IMG/VR virus record: IMGVR_UViG_3300027971_000046
Coordinates: 1 to 64,000 of that record
Origin: a virus
DNA: 64,000 nucleotides
Direction: 5' to 3' (one strand)
A model generated the notes under the pieces. That model was not told where the DNA came from. It made no database searches and saw only the letters and a list, made by a program, of their open reading frames with translations. Every line of letters begins with the position of its first letter. The first letter of the stretch is position 1. A program made the position numbers and the translations under genes. Positions 15,891-24,863 of the stretch are shown here, one piece after another.

Positions 15891-17984
15891 TCACTTTTTT
15901 GCTTGGGAATCCGTCTTCTTGTTCATAGTTTCGCGTTGCTTTATATCAACCTTCATCAGATCCCAATCAGATAGTTTTCTCTTCTGTGGCATCTTGGATT
16001 GGGTTTCGGTAATGCAGATCATACCAACATCGGTGAAGTCAGCAGACTCCCAAATCAAATCCGCTCCGCGATCAAGCAGCATACGGTGGCTCTTCTTGCC
16101 GATCACTTGCAGCCCTGTGCCTGCAACGCGCAACTCTACTTCGTTGGTTCCCACCATGTACACCACATTGCCCATGTAGCGAACCTTCTTTACCTTCACG
16201 GATGTTTCTTTGCCGTTCTTGGAGCCGTAGATTTCAAAAGTGGTGCCTTCAGGCTTCTTGTTCATGGTGGCGAGTAGATCCTGGGCGGTCTTCTCGTTCT
16301 TCTGAACTTCGTTACTAGCACGGGCATCGCGGTTTACCTGCTGTGCAAGCGATGCAACAGGATTGCCCTTCTTGTCAACTTTGCGGTCGTTGTTGCCGCG
16401 CTGAAGCACCGCACCGTATCCGAATGTGTCAGGCTCGTCACTGGCAATTCGGGGCTTCTTGAACTTGGCTTTGGCGGCTTCGTTCAGCGACTCAACAAGA
16501 TTCTGTATACGCTTTGTGCCGAATTTGCTCATGGTCCATTCCTTCTGTGTTTTGGCTTCAGGCTTCTTCTCGGGAACAGTTTGTCCCTTGTTGCTTTGGC
16601 TTAGTAGTCCGCTGTCCTTCTGAAACTTGTTGGAGAACGCAATGATTTCATCAATAGGAACAGGCTTGCCGTTCTTGCTGATGGTGCGTGTTCGCATTGT
16701 GGCGTTTGCGCCCGAGCCATTAGCAATGTCCACGGCGCACTGCGCTGCCCAACGGTGGTGACCGTCAACCACATATCCATCACTCACATAGATGGGATCA
16801 AGCAGACGCTTGGCTGCTTTTCCGTAGGTGTCGGGATCGGCTTGTGCTGCAAGCAGTGAACCGTACATTGCCACTACCTTGCTGCCTTGAAGTTGTCCCT
16901 GAATAGGCTTCAGAGATGTGACATCCACATCTTTTTCCTCAATGGTGTATCCTGCACCTTCAAGAGCCGCACGATACTCTTTCTCCAAGTTGATTTCTGC
17001 CTTCAGGTCTTCGGGAGTAACCTGATCGGGAGAAGTGTATCCCTTGCCTGCCATCAGTGCCTTGAACGCGGTGCTGTCCTTGCGTTCAGGGTTTACGAAA
17101 GACGAGAACTGCGGCATCTGAATGCGTTCAATGCCCTTGCTGACCTTCTCACCTGTTTCGGGATCAAAGCAGAATCCCAACTGCGCGAATGTCTTGGAAC
17201 ACAACTCAAACTCGTATCCCACTTCTCCACGCATAGCCGATAGCGCAGCGTGGTTCATCTCGTCAACGAAACGCCGCTCTTCTTCAGGTCGCCCAAACAC
17301 AGACTCCTTGGTGTTTTGCGGACCAGTGAACTGCCTGTTCTTGATGGCTCCTGCAACCACATTGGCTTTGCGGATGTCCTTCTTGGCTTTTGCGTCAGCA
17401 GTGGCTTTTTCGTCAGGCTTGACTTCCGCATCGTATTCGGTTGCAGGATTCTCTTTTCCTACTTCCGCGTGTTGGACTTCAGGCTGCGCTGCTGGTTCTT
17501 TTTTTGCACCCGCTTCGCCACCTTGCGGTTGTGCTTGACGCTGCGTATTACTGGTTGTCGCTTGCGCTTGGGGAGTTCCTGCTCCTCCTGCTGCGGGTCG
17601 GGCTGTTGGCTGTGCTGTTGGCTGTGCTGCATTCGGTTTAGGTTCTGCCTTTCCACCCTGTGGGGCTGCTGTGGGCTTCTTCTCGTATCCGTCCGCGTCC
17701 AATTCAACCTTGCGCGAGGTGTCGCCTGGATTGTCCACTCGTCCCGCAGGACCAGCCTTGCCAGCAAGCCACGCCTTCGCGTTGTCTTCGGAATCAAAGT
17801 ATTCAGTCTGTCCGTCCTTGTTCTTTGCACCCCAATTGCCACTGGCAGTCTGCCACGGCTCGCCCACCTTGTGCGCCGTCTTGGCAGCAGGCTTCTTGTC
17901 TGCGGGCTTTACAGGCACAGCAGCGGCTTGCACTTCAAAGATTGCGGAACGAAGGCTCTTGTAAGGTTCAATGTCCATGTTCAT
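15891..17984 (-). CDS. ParB/sulfiredoxin-like domain protein with low-complexity linker, 697 aa
   Basis: Residues 40-76 form a small W/G module (GEPWQTASGNWG...EYFDSEDNAKAW) that also occurs in the protein at 48466-49317. Residues ~80-200 are proline/alanine/glutamine-rich linker. Around residues 385-405, PIYVSDGYVVDGHHRWAAQ matches the ParB-like nuclease/Srx signature (G-x-H-R). In ParB this fold binds or hydrolyses nucleotides; here the substrate is unknown. The N-terminus (SLRSAIFE) is a borderline prohead-protease site. The stop is 9 nt from the next gene downstream. Confidence 0.75.
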   Translation of the reverse strand: MNMDIEPYKSLRSAIFEVQAAAVPVKPADKKPAAKTAHKVGEPWQTASGNWGAKNKDGQTEYFDSEDNAKAWLAGKAGPAGRVDNPGDTSRKVELDADGYEKKPTAAPQGGKAEPKPNAAQPTAQPTARPAAGGAGTPQAQATTSNTQRQAQPQGGEAGAKKEPAAQPEVQHAEVGKENPATEYDAEVKPDEKATADAKAKKDIRKANVVAGAIKNRQFTGPQNTKESVFGRPEEERRFVDEMNHAALSAMRGEVGYEFELCSKTFAQLGFCFDPETGEKVSKGIERIQMPQFSSFVNPERKDSTAFKALMAGKGYTSPDQVTPEDLKAEINLEKEYRAALEGAGYTIEEKDVDVTSLKPIQGQLQGSKVVAMYGSLLAAQADPDTYGKAAKRLLDPIYVSDGYVVDGHHRWAAQCAVDIANGSGANATMRTRTISKNGKPVPIDEIIAFSNKFQKDSGLLSQSNKGQTVPEKKPEAKTQKEWTMSKFGTKRIQNLVESLNEAAKAKFKKPRIASDEPDTFGYGAVLQRGNNDRKVDKKGNPVASLAQQVNRDARASNEVQKNEKTAQDLLATMNKKPEGTTFEIYGSKNGKETSVKVKKVRYMGNVVYMVGTNEVELRVAGTGLQVIGKKSHRMLLDRGADLIWESADFTDVGMICITETQSKMPQKRKLSDWDLMKVDIKQRETMNKKTDSQAKK

Positions 17985-18463
17985 ACTCCGTAACTGCGCG
18001 TGATGGCGGTGATCTTGTCAATCTGTGCAGCAATCTTTTCTGCACGACCTTCCCACTTGATGTACGGCTTTTCGGGATTCTTCATAAGATTAGTTAGGAG
18101 AGGCAGAATCATCCGCTCAAGCGTCTGCAATTTTTCCTTGCACTCGTCCCGTGTGGCGTTAGCCCGTTCTTCCACCTCGTTCAGCACACTAGACAGGCTT
18201 TCGCCTTGCGACTGCACCGCTGCATTCAGTTCGTGCAGTTCCATGTTCAGTACACGATCAATCTTTTCTTCCACTCGTGTCATCTGTGTGAGGGACACAG
18301 GCTTCAGTGCAGCAACAGCATTTTTTAGTTCAGTGATCTGTGCTGCAATGGCTGCAACTGCATCAGGTGAAACAGACGGAAGGGGAGGAGTTGGTGGTGT
18401 CACCACCAGACCCAACTCCTCCCCTGTTACCGCCGTGAAGCCAAAATCAAACTCTTCAGCCAT
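17981..18463 (-). CDS. coiled-coil protein conserved in T4-type phages, 160 aa
   Basis: It starts EEFDFGFTAV and contains a long helix with heptads (VEEKIDRVLNMELHELNAAV, then LNEVEERANATRDECKEKLQ). It ends NPEKPYIKWEGRAEKI...IT. From memory, this beginning and end pattern is shared by a family in T4-type cyanophages of unknown role. The gene overlaps the ParB-like gene by 4 nt (ATGA). Confidence 0.7.
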   Translation of the reverse strand: MAEEFDFGFTAVTGEELGLVVTPPTPPLPSVSPDAVAAIAAQITELKNAVAALKPVSLTQMTRVEEKIDRVLNMELHELNAAVQSQGESLSSVLNEVEERANATRDECKEKLQTLERMILPLLTNLMKNPEKPYIKWEGRAEKIAAQIDKITAITRSYGV

Positions 18464-18469
18464 TGTGGA

Positions 18470-19198
18470 TTACGAAACTACCCAAGTTCCGCTCCCGCCC
18501 GATGGGGTGTTGAAGTAAACCGATGCGGTGAATCCGCCGTTGACGACTCCTCTGCCTTGGAAGTTCTCAAATGTGCTTCCTACAACACCTGATGTTCCAC
18601 GGGTAACACCAACAGCATCAAGGTTGAACGCTGCACCTGTAGCGTAAGTGGTGGCAATGGTTGACCACACGCCGATGTGAGCGGTTTCGCCTGCTGCGGC
18701 AGAAGTGAATCCGCGAACAATATACACGGTTCCATCACCGAACGACAACTGATCGTAGGTGGAAACAGCAACAGGACCACGAGCCACGAAAGTTGTTCCT
18801 GCTCCGCTGGTTGCTCCCGCTGCAAGTGTAGCACCTGTGGCTAGCCGCCGTGCATATCCTGCACCGCTGTTCACAAACTTTTTGATGAAGATGCCCACGG
18901 TCTGTCCTTCGATTGCTCCAAGACTGAAGCCGCTTGCCATTGTCTCACCGCGAGGGTTCTGCAATGCAGCCTCAGTTCCTGAAGCCAAAGACGAGGTAAT
19001 ACTGCCGAATGGGGGGAATCCTGTACCCGTGGTGAGTCCAGTGATGCCGAAGCCAAGTCGCTTGGCATACCGTTCGATTAGAAGTGCGCCAGTGCGTCCT
19101 GCCGCGCCTGCGGTACCGTGTGCGCTGAACAAGTGGGCAAGTTGGTTGCCGAGTTTGTTAGCCTTTCCGAGTTCTACTGATCCTGCTGTGAATGCCAT
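18470..19198 (-). CDS. putative virion structural protein, 242 aa, Gly/Ala/Thr-rich
   Basis: This is a beta-rich, low-charge protein (GITGLTTGTGFPPFGSITS..., GTTFVARGPVAVSTYDQLSF) with no membrane helix or catalytic motif. The ATG is preceded by AAAAGGAGAACTC and a late-type promoter. Composition suits a capsid decoration, neck or fibre part. Confidence 0.7.
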   Translation of the reverse strand: MAFTAGSVELGKANKLGNQLAHLFSAHGTAGAAGRTGALLIERYAKRLGFGITGLTTGTGFPPFGSITSSLASGTEAALQNPRGETMASGFSLGAIEGQTVGIFIKKFVNSGAGYARRLATGATLAAGATSGAGTTFVARGPVAVSTYDQLSFGDGTVYIVRGFTSAAAGETAHIGVWSTIATTYATGAAFNLDAVGVTRGTSGVVGSTFENFQGRGVVNGGFTASVYFNTPSGGSGTWVVS

Positions 19199-19235
19199 AA
19201 GAGTTCTCCTTTTGAGCGATTTTGGCTGTCGGTAT

Positions 19236-19241
19236 TATTTA
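19236..19241 (-). promoter_or_regulatory. late-type promoter -10 (TAAATA, minus strand)
   Basis: ACTAAATAATACC on the minus strand lies 37 nt upstream of the ATG at 19198, in the gap after the HNH gene. Confidence 0.6.
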
Positions 19242-19286
19242 GTATCCGCAGCGAGTAGCCACGGGTACACTTCAATATTCAAAAAA

Positions 19287-20099
19287 TCACCGCCACTTGT
19301 TGTTGTCTTTGGAACGATTGGTGTGGCGAGACACGAGCCGTATGTTCTTTTTCCCGTTGTTCAGCGCGTTTCCGTCCTTGTGGTCAATCTCGCGTCCATC
19401 GGTGCTTTTTCCTTCGCGTCCCATTTTGCGAAGAATACGCTTGCGCGAAGTTTTCTTCTTCATGGCTTTACGCTGCTTGGGCGTGGGGTTGTCGCCGCCG
19501 TACATCTTGGCGTATTCAGCCTTGTAGTCACGGGCTTCGGGAACCATGCCGCGCAGCGGATTGAGCGGATCTTTCCACTTCATACCCTTGGGTGGATGGG
19601 CAGACGCTTCCACTTTGCTCCACGGTAGCACAGCCAGTTTAGCCGTGGTCACCGTGCGCTTGTTCTGAAGCGGTCCTTGACCGCTCACCATGCGATCTGT
19701 AATCTCATAACCGTACTGCTTGCCAAACCGCCGCATCATGGCACTGTAAACGGCATCGCGCTTGCCTTCGGATGTCTTGGACACCATGTCAAACTGTTTG
19801 GGCAATTCCTCAAATGTTTCGGTATGCCACTTCAAGAACATCTTTACGGCTTCAATCACCGTTGCCAGTATGCGGTACGGCTTGCCTGCGTGGGTGAGTT
19901 CATGTGAGCCGTCAAGCGTGAAGTTGATTTCCCACCCGTTGTTGATCTTTGTAATATCAATGTTCAGGTACTGACCGTTTTCGGTCTGTGCTTGATAGGT
20001 GACTTCAATGGTTGTCATGCCGTGACCGATCCGCTTCATTTCACGCACAGGAAGCGGACGATCAAACAGTTCAGTGAGATAGGAGCGAAATGTGTTCAC
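19287..20099 (-). CDS. HNH endonuclease-like protein with capsid-targeting leader
   Basis: The start is GTG at 20099, overlapping the upstream TGA. The leader NTFRSYLTELFD fits the T4 internal-protein pattern, with a predicted cut after LTE, and also echoes the LITELFDE leader of T4 Alt. The C-terminus (residues ~236-264) is an HNH-type zinc/metal nuclease motif, REIDHKDGNALNNGKKNIRLV...HTNRSK. The middle is beta-rich and unknown. The gene could be taken for a homing endonuclease, but its leader and its place inside the coupled late operon suggest a packaged nuclease delivered with the DNA. Confidence 0.8.
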   Translation of the reverse strand: MNTFRSYLTELFDRPLPVREMKRIGHGMTTIEVTYQAQTENGQYLNIDITKINNGWEINFTLDGSHELTHAGKPYRILATVIEAVKMFLKWHTETFEELPKQFDMVSKTSEGKRDAVYSAMMRRFGKQYGYEITDRMVSGQGPLQNKRTVTTAKLAVLPWSKVEASAHPPKGMKWKDPLNPLRGMVPEARDYKAEYAKMYGGDNPTPKQRKAMKKKTSRKRILRKMGREGKSTDGREIDHKDGNALNNGKKNIRLVSRHTNRSKDNNKWR

Positions 20100-20842
20100 G
20101 CTTTACCTCCCTGATACAACTCACCAAACTTGTGCTGTTTGTCCAACCAAACAATGGTGGGTGCTGCCATGCCCCCACGCGCAATGTCCAACTCATGCAC
20201 CGTGCCGCCCACTGCGGCGGCTGCTTTACGCGCAAGTGCTTTGTAGATGCGACCACGCGCAGGATTGGCACTGGTCTTGGTTCCAATGATGATTCCGCGA
20301 ACGGGATGGTTGTTCTTGACGAATTCACGCGAAGCGTCCACCACCGCGCCAAGCACAGAAGCAGCACCGCCTGTACTCAACCAATTCAGGTCTTCATCTG
20401 TGCCGCCGCTATCAAATTTCCAATAGAACTTGCTGATGTCCTTGGGTTTTGAGCCAACTGGGTACGGACGGGGCGGCATACGCTCAAGCGATGTTGCGTG
20501 GCGAGAAAACGACAACTCGTAGATGCCGTCAGGCTCCAAGCCGTAGAACAGCAAAAATTCAGGGTATTCGTTTCGGATCTGCACAAGTGGAGTAAACTCC
20601 ACCGAGTACACATACACTCTTGCTTTTTTTGTGTAGAACTTGTGCAGGCTGTCAAAGTGATTCTCTGGCGTGACTTCCAATTCCTTTTCCACCCACTGCG
20701 TGAGTTTGCTTCCACGATCAGGAACAGGTATCAAGCGACCGTCTTTTTCCTGCACATGAAAAATGAATTGATTGTAGCCCATGCGTTGCAGGGAAAACTT
20801 TGTGTCAAACAGTTCGGTGAGATATGAGCGGAAGTCTATCAT
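20096..20842 (-). CDS. hypothetical protein with capsid-targeting leader, 248 aa
   Basis: The leader MIDFRSYLTELFD is almost the same as that of the next gene downstream, although the bodies differ. That indicates a swapped or conserved N-terminal tag. The body has a strand-rich middle (ARVYVYSVEFTPLVQI) and a C-terminal segment PVRGIIIGTKTSANPARGR ... KALARKAAAAVGG that could be an acetyltransferase-like P-loop region. This is uncertain. It overlaps both neighbours by 4 nt. Confidence 0.7.
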   Translation of the reverse strand: MIDFRSYLTELFDTKFSLQRMGYNQFIFHVQEKDGRLIPVPDRGSKLTQWVEKELEVTPENHFDSLHKFYTKKARVYVYSVEFTPLVQIRNEYPEFLLFYGLEPDGIYELSFSRHATSLERMPPRPYPVGSKPKDISKFYWKFDSGGTDEDLNWLSTGGAASVLGAVVDASREFVKNNHPVRGIIIGTKTSANPARGRIYKALARKAAAAVGGTVHELDIARGGMAAPTIVWLDKQHKFGELYQGGKA

Positions 20843-21849
20843 ACGGCTTTACGCTTCACCTTTCCGTGCAGTTGACGGGAGAAAATTTCGGAGCGGTAGT
20901 CCACAGCCTTGTCGGAGTATGTGGTGTAGCCGCCCTTTACCCACGAATCAGCGTAGGTCATCTGATTTCCGCCTGTCATCTGCGACAACTTCAAATTCGT
21001 GACTTCAACGGTGTCACCCAAACGAATGGGCGGCAACCCTTCCTTGCGATCCGCTGTGCCAATGTAGCCCATGAGCATCCAGCCTTCATCGGTCTGAATG
21101 CGAACACGCCATCGCCACACGCTCATCTTGGCATCATACGCTTTCTGACCAGGAGTATCCACATACGGACTCTTCCCATCTCGTTCTCCAATGCGGAAGC
21201 GCGTGTTCCTGTACTTCTTGGTCTTTACGGGAATATCAAACACAGGATGCAACTGCACAATCTTGCCGCTGATGTTGAACGGCTTACGAAAGTACTCGGG
21301 TTTGGGCTGCGGTGTGTCGCCTTGTTCCACGCCTTCTTTCACGGTTTTCTTCTGACCAATCCCGTACTTCTTCAAAATTGCATCTCGCTTGGCTTGCAGT
21401 TCTCGCTGCCGTGGTGAAGCGGGCATGGTTTTCAGGATTTTAATTGTCAGGCGATTTGCTTCTTTGCGGTCTTCAGGCGACATCACAGCCCACGGATCTT
21501 TGAAATCCTTGAAGTCATGTGAGGTTTCATTTTTGACCCACTGCATTACCATAGCCTTGGCTTTCGCTAGTGTATCCACGACCTCATCAGGCTGTCCACC
21601 TTCACGCACTCTGCGAATGAGATTTGCTTCGGGACCACCATCCTCTTCATACGATGCACCACTGCCATCGTATATGCAGTATAACTTCTTGCCTATCGGG
21701 GCATACCCGCGATACTCGTTGCATTTGGAAATCATGTACTTGCCGTGGCTTGTGATCCATGTGTTTGGACGCTTGCCTTTCACGATGGTAACCGCAGCAG
21801 CCTCTGTGATTTCTACGCGCTCCTGCATGAAATGCGAAAACCCTTTCAT
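20839..21849 (-). CDS. hypothetical protein with capsid-targeting leader, 336 aa
   Basis: The first 16 residues (MKGFSHFMQERVEITE) end in an ITE site suitable for the prohead protease. The body contains a basic helical segment (SPRQRELQAKRDAILKKYGI) and a C-terminal beta domain (WRWRVRIQTDEGWMLMGYIG, then LGDTVEVTNLKLSQM). The latter looks like an OB/SH3-like barrel by strand pattern. No family is recognised. It overlaps both neighbours by 4 nt. Confidence 0.7.
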   Translation of the reverse strand: MKGFSHFMQERVEITEAAAVTIVKGKRPNTWITSHGKYMISKCNEYRGYAPIGKKLYCIYDGSGASYEEDGGPEANLIRRVREGGQPDEVVDTLAKAKAMVMQWVKNETSHDFKDFKDPWAVMSPEDRKEANRLTIKILKTMPASPRQRELQAKRDAILKKYGIGQKKTVKEGVEQGDTPQPKPEYFRKPFNISGKIVQLHPVFDIPVKTKKYRNTRFRIGERDGKSPYVDTPGQKAYDAKMSVWRWRVRIQTDEGWMLMGYIGTADRKEGLPPIRLGDTVEVTNLKLSQMTGGNQMTYADSWVKGGYTTYSDKAVDYRSEIFSRQLHGKVKRKAV

Positions 21850-22415
21850 ATCGCGCCCTCCACATCCATGTCAACCACTGTGTAGCCAGGGAACATACGC
21901 GCCAGATTGTTTGCCACGCGATTCTTGCCGCGTTGAAGCGCACGATCACGCAGCAGATTTTGTCCTGTTGCCGCAGAGATAAGCGAAACGGTCTTGCGGA
22001 AACGGTCAACGCGACCCTGATAGTCAGGCATACCGCTTCCGTTGGTTGATCGTTCAACCGCACTACGATATTCAGGAATATCGTGGTGTATCACATCAGC
22101 GGTTTGGTGTGGCGGAATTTCCCACACTATGATCTTGCCGCCGTCCCACCACCACAACAGCGGCAAGTACTGGCGCAGAGTCTTGACATCATTGGTTGGC
22201 GGCAGTCCCCACTTCTCAAGCCAACGAGCGTTGGGATTGTCGTGACCTGTTGAATCGTAAGCCGCATAGGTCTTGCCGTCATAGGTGGTTTCAGCACGCA
22301 AACGCTGAAGCGTCTTTGCAGCGGTTTTCTTGTAGCCGCGTGGCTTCCGTGCGCCCTTTACGGCTTTGGTCTTGGAGATCACGGCTTCGCGTAGATGTTG
22401 AGTAAAAGACTTCAT
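21846..22415 (-). CDS. hypothetical protein with capsid-targeting leader, 189 aa
   Basis: The leader MKSFTQHLREAV fits the aromatic-basic pattern with an LxE site. A very basic segment follows (KAVKGARKPRGYKKTAAK). The core contains YLPLLWWWDGGKIIVWEIPPHQTADV and ends acidic. No recognised fold. It overlaps both neighbours by 4 nt in the same operon. Confidence 0.7.
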   Translation of the reverse strand: MKSFTQHLREAVISKTKAVKGARKPRGYKKTAAKTLQRLRAETTYDGKTYAAYDSTGHDNPNARWLEKWGLPPTNDVKTLRQYLPLLWWWDGGKIIVWEIPPHQTADVIHHDIPEYRSAVERSTNGSGMPDYQGRVDRFRKTVSLISAATGQNLLRDRALQRGKNRVANNLARMFPGYTVVDMDVEGAI

Positions 22416-22924
22416 GCGATTTTCCTTGCGCGTTTTACTATTTCAGAGTGATCGAATGCAAGTTGAGGCATTTTGTTCACGGGAAACCACTCTGCTGCGC
22501 TTGCATCATCTGCACCGCGAACCCGTGGATTGAAGCCCTTCGGAAGCGTAACGGTGAACGCATGGGAGCGCGACCACGATTCTGCACTGTCGCGTGGATC
22601 GCGTCCACCACCCTCGAAAACTCCGATATGCTTTATCATTCGCTGCTGTGCAGGGGTGAGTCGCAGTCCTGTTTCTTCTTCCAATTCACGAACCGCTGCT
22701 TGCAGAGGCGATTCCGCCCCACCCTTCCACTCTTCTCCGCGCTGTGCCGTGGTGTTGATGAAGCCACCAGGGATTGCCCACTTGCCGCCTTCCACGCTGC
22801 CAGTCTTGCGCTTGATGAGCAGCAGTTCTTTTCCGTTCGCGCCTTCACGAAACACCACAAGATCCACCGTGGGATTTGCACCACGAAAAAAGTATTCTGT
22901 GATGTGGACGCGAAACGACTTCAC
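22412..22924 (-). CDS. NUDIX hydrolase with capsid-targeting leader
   Basis: I chose GTG at 22924 (VKSFRVHITEYF) because it overlaps the upstream TGA by 4 nt like the rest of the operon. A GTG 15 nt earlier is possible. The leader ends in ITE. The NUDIX box is clear: GAESPLQAAVRELEEETGL, with the E-x7-REUxEExGU core. It is preceded by a GKWAIPGGFIN strand as in nucleotide- or sugar-diphosphate hydrolases. Packaging of such an enzyme is predicted from the leader. Its substrate cannot be told from sequence. Confidence 0.9.
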   Translation of the reverse strand: MKSFRVHITEYFFRGANPTVDLVVFREGANGKELLLIKRKTGSVEGGKWAIPGGFINTTAQRGEEWKGGAESPLQAAVRELEEETGLRLTPAQQRMIKHIGVFEGGGRDPRDSAESWSRSHAFTVTLPKGFNPRVRGADDASAAEWFPVNKMPQLAFDHSEIVKRARKIA

Positions 22925-23646
22925 GATGCGGTTCTCCACTCGTTTGGATTGTACCGCTTGAAATCCGATAGTCCGCGATTCAGTCCAACGCGCTCCACCA
23001 CGACTGTGTTGAAGTTGCCACCGCTCTCGCTGATCTCGCGCAGTGCTGCACGAATGGAGTCGCCGTTGATGCCTTCCAGTGACGGTGAATTTCGTGCGCT
23101 TCCCGAGTACACCTTCAGCCAGCCCTTCATGTACGCAAGCCGCTGCACTTCATACGCCAGATCAATGTCTGTCTTCAGAATGCTGTCGCGCACACTTTCG
23201 GCTGTGTGTGCCTGTGGAGTGCCTTCGCTGTCGTACCAATTCATGTGGCGCGACACCAAATGCTCTGCTTCCTTCAGCAGTCCCCCATTCAGTTCTGCGG
23301 TGGAGATGCCGAATGCCCGTGGAGTCTTTACAATCTGCGTGACATGGAAGCCACTGGTGAACAGGAACCACTGCTTGGTGGGATGCCACCAGCCTGGCTT
23401 CATGTTGTAGCCGCCACCGCTCCACGGAAACGGCTGACGCGCCGACTGTGTGCGGTGCTGTGCTTGCGACTTTGCAAGAGCCTTTGCGGCTACCCGTGCC
23501 ATGACTCCACCGTAAAGCCGTGCTTGCCGCCGCTCGTATGCAATATCTGCACGACTACGCGCTCCACTGGTAGCGGGTGGCGTGTACGCATTGGGGTTGT
23601 CCTCAATGGCGAGGCGTTCGGTAATGTACTGGCGGAATGTCTTCAT
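22921..23646 (-). CDS. hypothetical protein with capsid-targeting leader, 241 aa
   Basis: This is the first gene of the coupled run. ATG 23646 (MKTFRQYITERL) follows a late-type -10 element by only 5 nt with no Shine-Dalgarno sequence, so a leaderless message is expected. The leader is very close to T4 IPIII (MKTYQEFIAE). The body has a Gly/Trp-rich patch (GGGYNMKPGWWHPTKQWFLF) and helical C-terminus. Family unknown. Confidence 0.75.
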   Translation of the reverse strand: MKTFRQYITERLAIEDNPNAYTPPATSGARSRADIAYERRQARLYGGVMARVAAKALAKSQAQHRTQSARQPFPWSGGGYNMKPGWWHPTKQWFLFTSGFHVTQIVKTPRAFGISTAELNGGLLKEAEHLVSRHMNWYDSEGTPQAHTAESVRDSILKTDIDLAYEVQRLAYMKGWLKVYSGSARNSPSLEGINGDSIRAALREISESGGNFNTVVVERVGLNRGLSDFKRYNPNEWRTAS

Positions 23647-23651
23647 ACGGA

Positions 23652-23657
23652 TATTTA
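23652..23657 (-). promoter_or_regulatory. late-type -10 element (TAAATA, minus strand), leaderless
   Basis: TCTAAATATCCGTATG on the minus strand: the hexamer ends 5 nt before the ATG at 23646. It drives the capsid-targeted operon. Confidence 0.65.
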
Positions 23658-23667
23658 GACCCAAAGA

Positions 23668-23690
23668 AAAACCCCCTTGCGGGGGTTGAT
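23668..23690 (-). terminator. rho-independent terminator (minus strand)
   Basis: The stem AACCCCC / GGGGGTT with a GCAA loop is followed on the minus strand by TTTTTC. It separates the genes above 23.7 kb from the operon promoter. Confidence 0.8.
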
Positions 23691-23712
23691 CGTTTGCCAA
23701 GGTGGACTGCAT

Positions 23713-24258
23713 TTATTTACTCTTCAGCACTGCGCCTATCGTCTTGTGGAGCCGCTTGTGGGCTGCTTCACCCGCCGCGCCCCCCACCATGCGCGATTCG
23801 TCCAGGTCACCGTGGAAGGTGTCCCAGTTGTCGATCACGATCTGTGCAGACGAGCCGCCCAGTACCATGCTGGGAACGCCGTTGCGCTTCAGGATTGCCC
23901 CTACCTTCGCACGGAGTGTGCCCCCACGGATGGAGGAGTCGCCCATCACGGGACGCAGTGCGCCGACCGCCTTCGGGGGAAGCCCTTCCATGAAATCGTG
24001 CAGTGCGGCTTTCACCCCGCCTTCGTGGAGTACGCTTTCGGTCTTCAGGGGTTCGCTCACGCGGGGAGTGGTGGGGTTCGCCTTTGTGGGCACAGGCTTC
24101 TTGCCCAATTTGTCCCCGTACTTGTCGTACCGTGTGCCAGCCTTGCTTGGCGGAATGGGAGCAGGAGTCTTTTCCGTTGTGATTTCAGCAATTACCGCTG
24201 CCAGATCGCTGCGGTTTTCGGGGGTACGGAACGGGAATGGGTCAAGAAATGGTTTCAT
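23713..24258 (-). CDS. hypothetical protein, 181 aa
   Basis: It starts at the ATG at 24258 (MKPFLDPFPFRTPEN) with GAGGAGAAGCCACA upstream. The first residues are basic-aromatic but lack a clear (L/I)xE site. A proline/threonine-rich linker leads to a C-terminal domain (RAKVGAILKRNGVPSMVLGG, DNWDTFHGDLDESRM). Not recognised. It overlaps the gene upstream by 4 nt and ends at the terminator. Confidence 0.6.
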   Translation of the reverse strand: MKPFLDPFPFRTPENRSDLAAVIAEITTEKTPAPIPPSKAGTRYDKYGDKLGKKPVPTKANPTTPRVSEPLKTESVLHEGGVKAALHDFMEGLPPKAVGALRPVMGDSSIRGGTLRAKVGAILKRNGVPSMVLGGSSAQIVIDNWDTFHGDLDESRMVGGAAGEAAHKRLHKTIGAVLKSK

Positions 24259-24488
24259 TGTGGCTTCTCCTCTTGTGAAATTATGTAGGCTTCCACAGGG
24301 TCTTCTGCCTGTGACCACTGCCACAGTCTGTTGAACAATTCTCGCCGTTTCTCACAGCCATCACACTCCCGAATGCCTAGAGCGTGTGTCAGAGCGTGTA
24401 CAGCGTCACCTAGACCGCGAACCGCGTTCTGGGCGTCTGGCAGGGGTTTCGTCCCATTATTTGAAATTTCACCCCCACTTTCACCCAC
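24255..24488 (-). CDS. small CxxC protein, 77 aa
   Basis: The start is GTG at 24488. The core is GLGDAVHALTHALGIRECDGCEKRRELFNRL, a short module with a CxxC pair that occurs widely in phage small proteins, often beside tail or lysis genes. It probably binds zinc or forms a disulphide. Role unknown. Confidence 0.65.
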   Translation of the reverse strand: MGESGGEISNNGTKPLPDAQNAVRGLGDAVHALTHALGIRECDGCEKRRELFNRLWQWSQAEDPVEAYIISQEEKPQ

Positions 24489-24542
24489 CTTCTCCCACCC
24501 TTCGGAAACGGTGTAGAAATAGGGGAGCGTGTGTGGTGGCGT

Positions 24543-24827
24543 TCATTGGGGTCCGTACTTCCTACCACGCAGCGATGCAGCGCGATCCAGATTTTCACGG
24601 TAACGCTTGGGTAGACCCGCCCCCATTTTCCGCGTTAATTCTTTGAATTGCGAGCCTGGTCCTGCCGTAGCGTCTGCTCCCATCACAGGAACGCTGATGC
24701 CGCGCTGCACACCACGCTTCTTGCAAGCGGGACACGGCTGCTTGCACGGCAGGTCGCGGTCGTCTATTTTATGAATGGTTTCGAAAGCGTGGGCGCACTT
24801 CGCGCAAGAGTACTCATAGGTGGGCAT
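24543..24827 (-). CDS. FmdB-type zinc-ribbon protein
   Basis: The N-terminal 45 residues follow the FmdB zinc-ribbon pattern: MPTYEYSCAKCAHAFETIHKI, then CPACKKRGVQRGIS, with paired CxxC motifs. The 94-aa protein ends in a basic tail. FmdB-like proteins are proposed regulators. A DNA- or RNA-binding role is inferred. Confidence 0.8.
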   Translation of the reverse strand: MPTYEYSCAKCAHAFETIHKIDDRDLPCKQPCPACKKRGVQRGISVPVMGADATAGPGSQFKELTRKMGAGLPKRYRENLDRAASLRGRKYGPQ

Positions 24828-24863
24828 AGTGTAGTCTCCTCTACACTATGTATGGCTACGGGA

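Noticed and set aside
17250-17993. Plus-strand frame of 247 codons opposite the ParB-like gene linker
   Set aside because: Cys/Leu/Arg-rich antisense product of the Pro/Ala/Gln linker; no start signal.
19287-20099. HNH gene as a free-standing homing endonuclease
   Set aside because: It is embedded in a run of 4-nt overlaps, carries the same leader as its neighbours and interrupts no conserved gene, so a packaged nuclease fits better.
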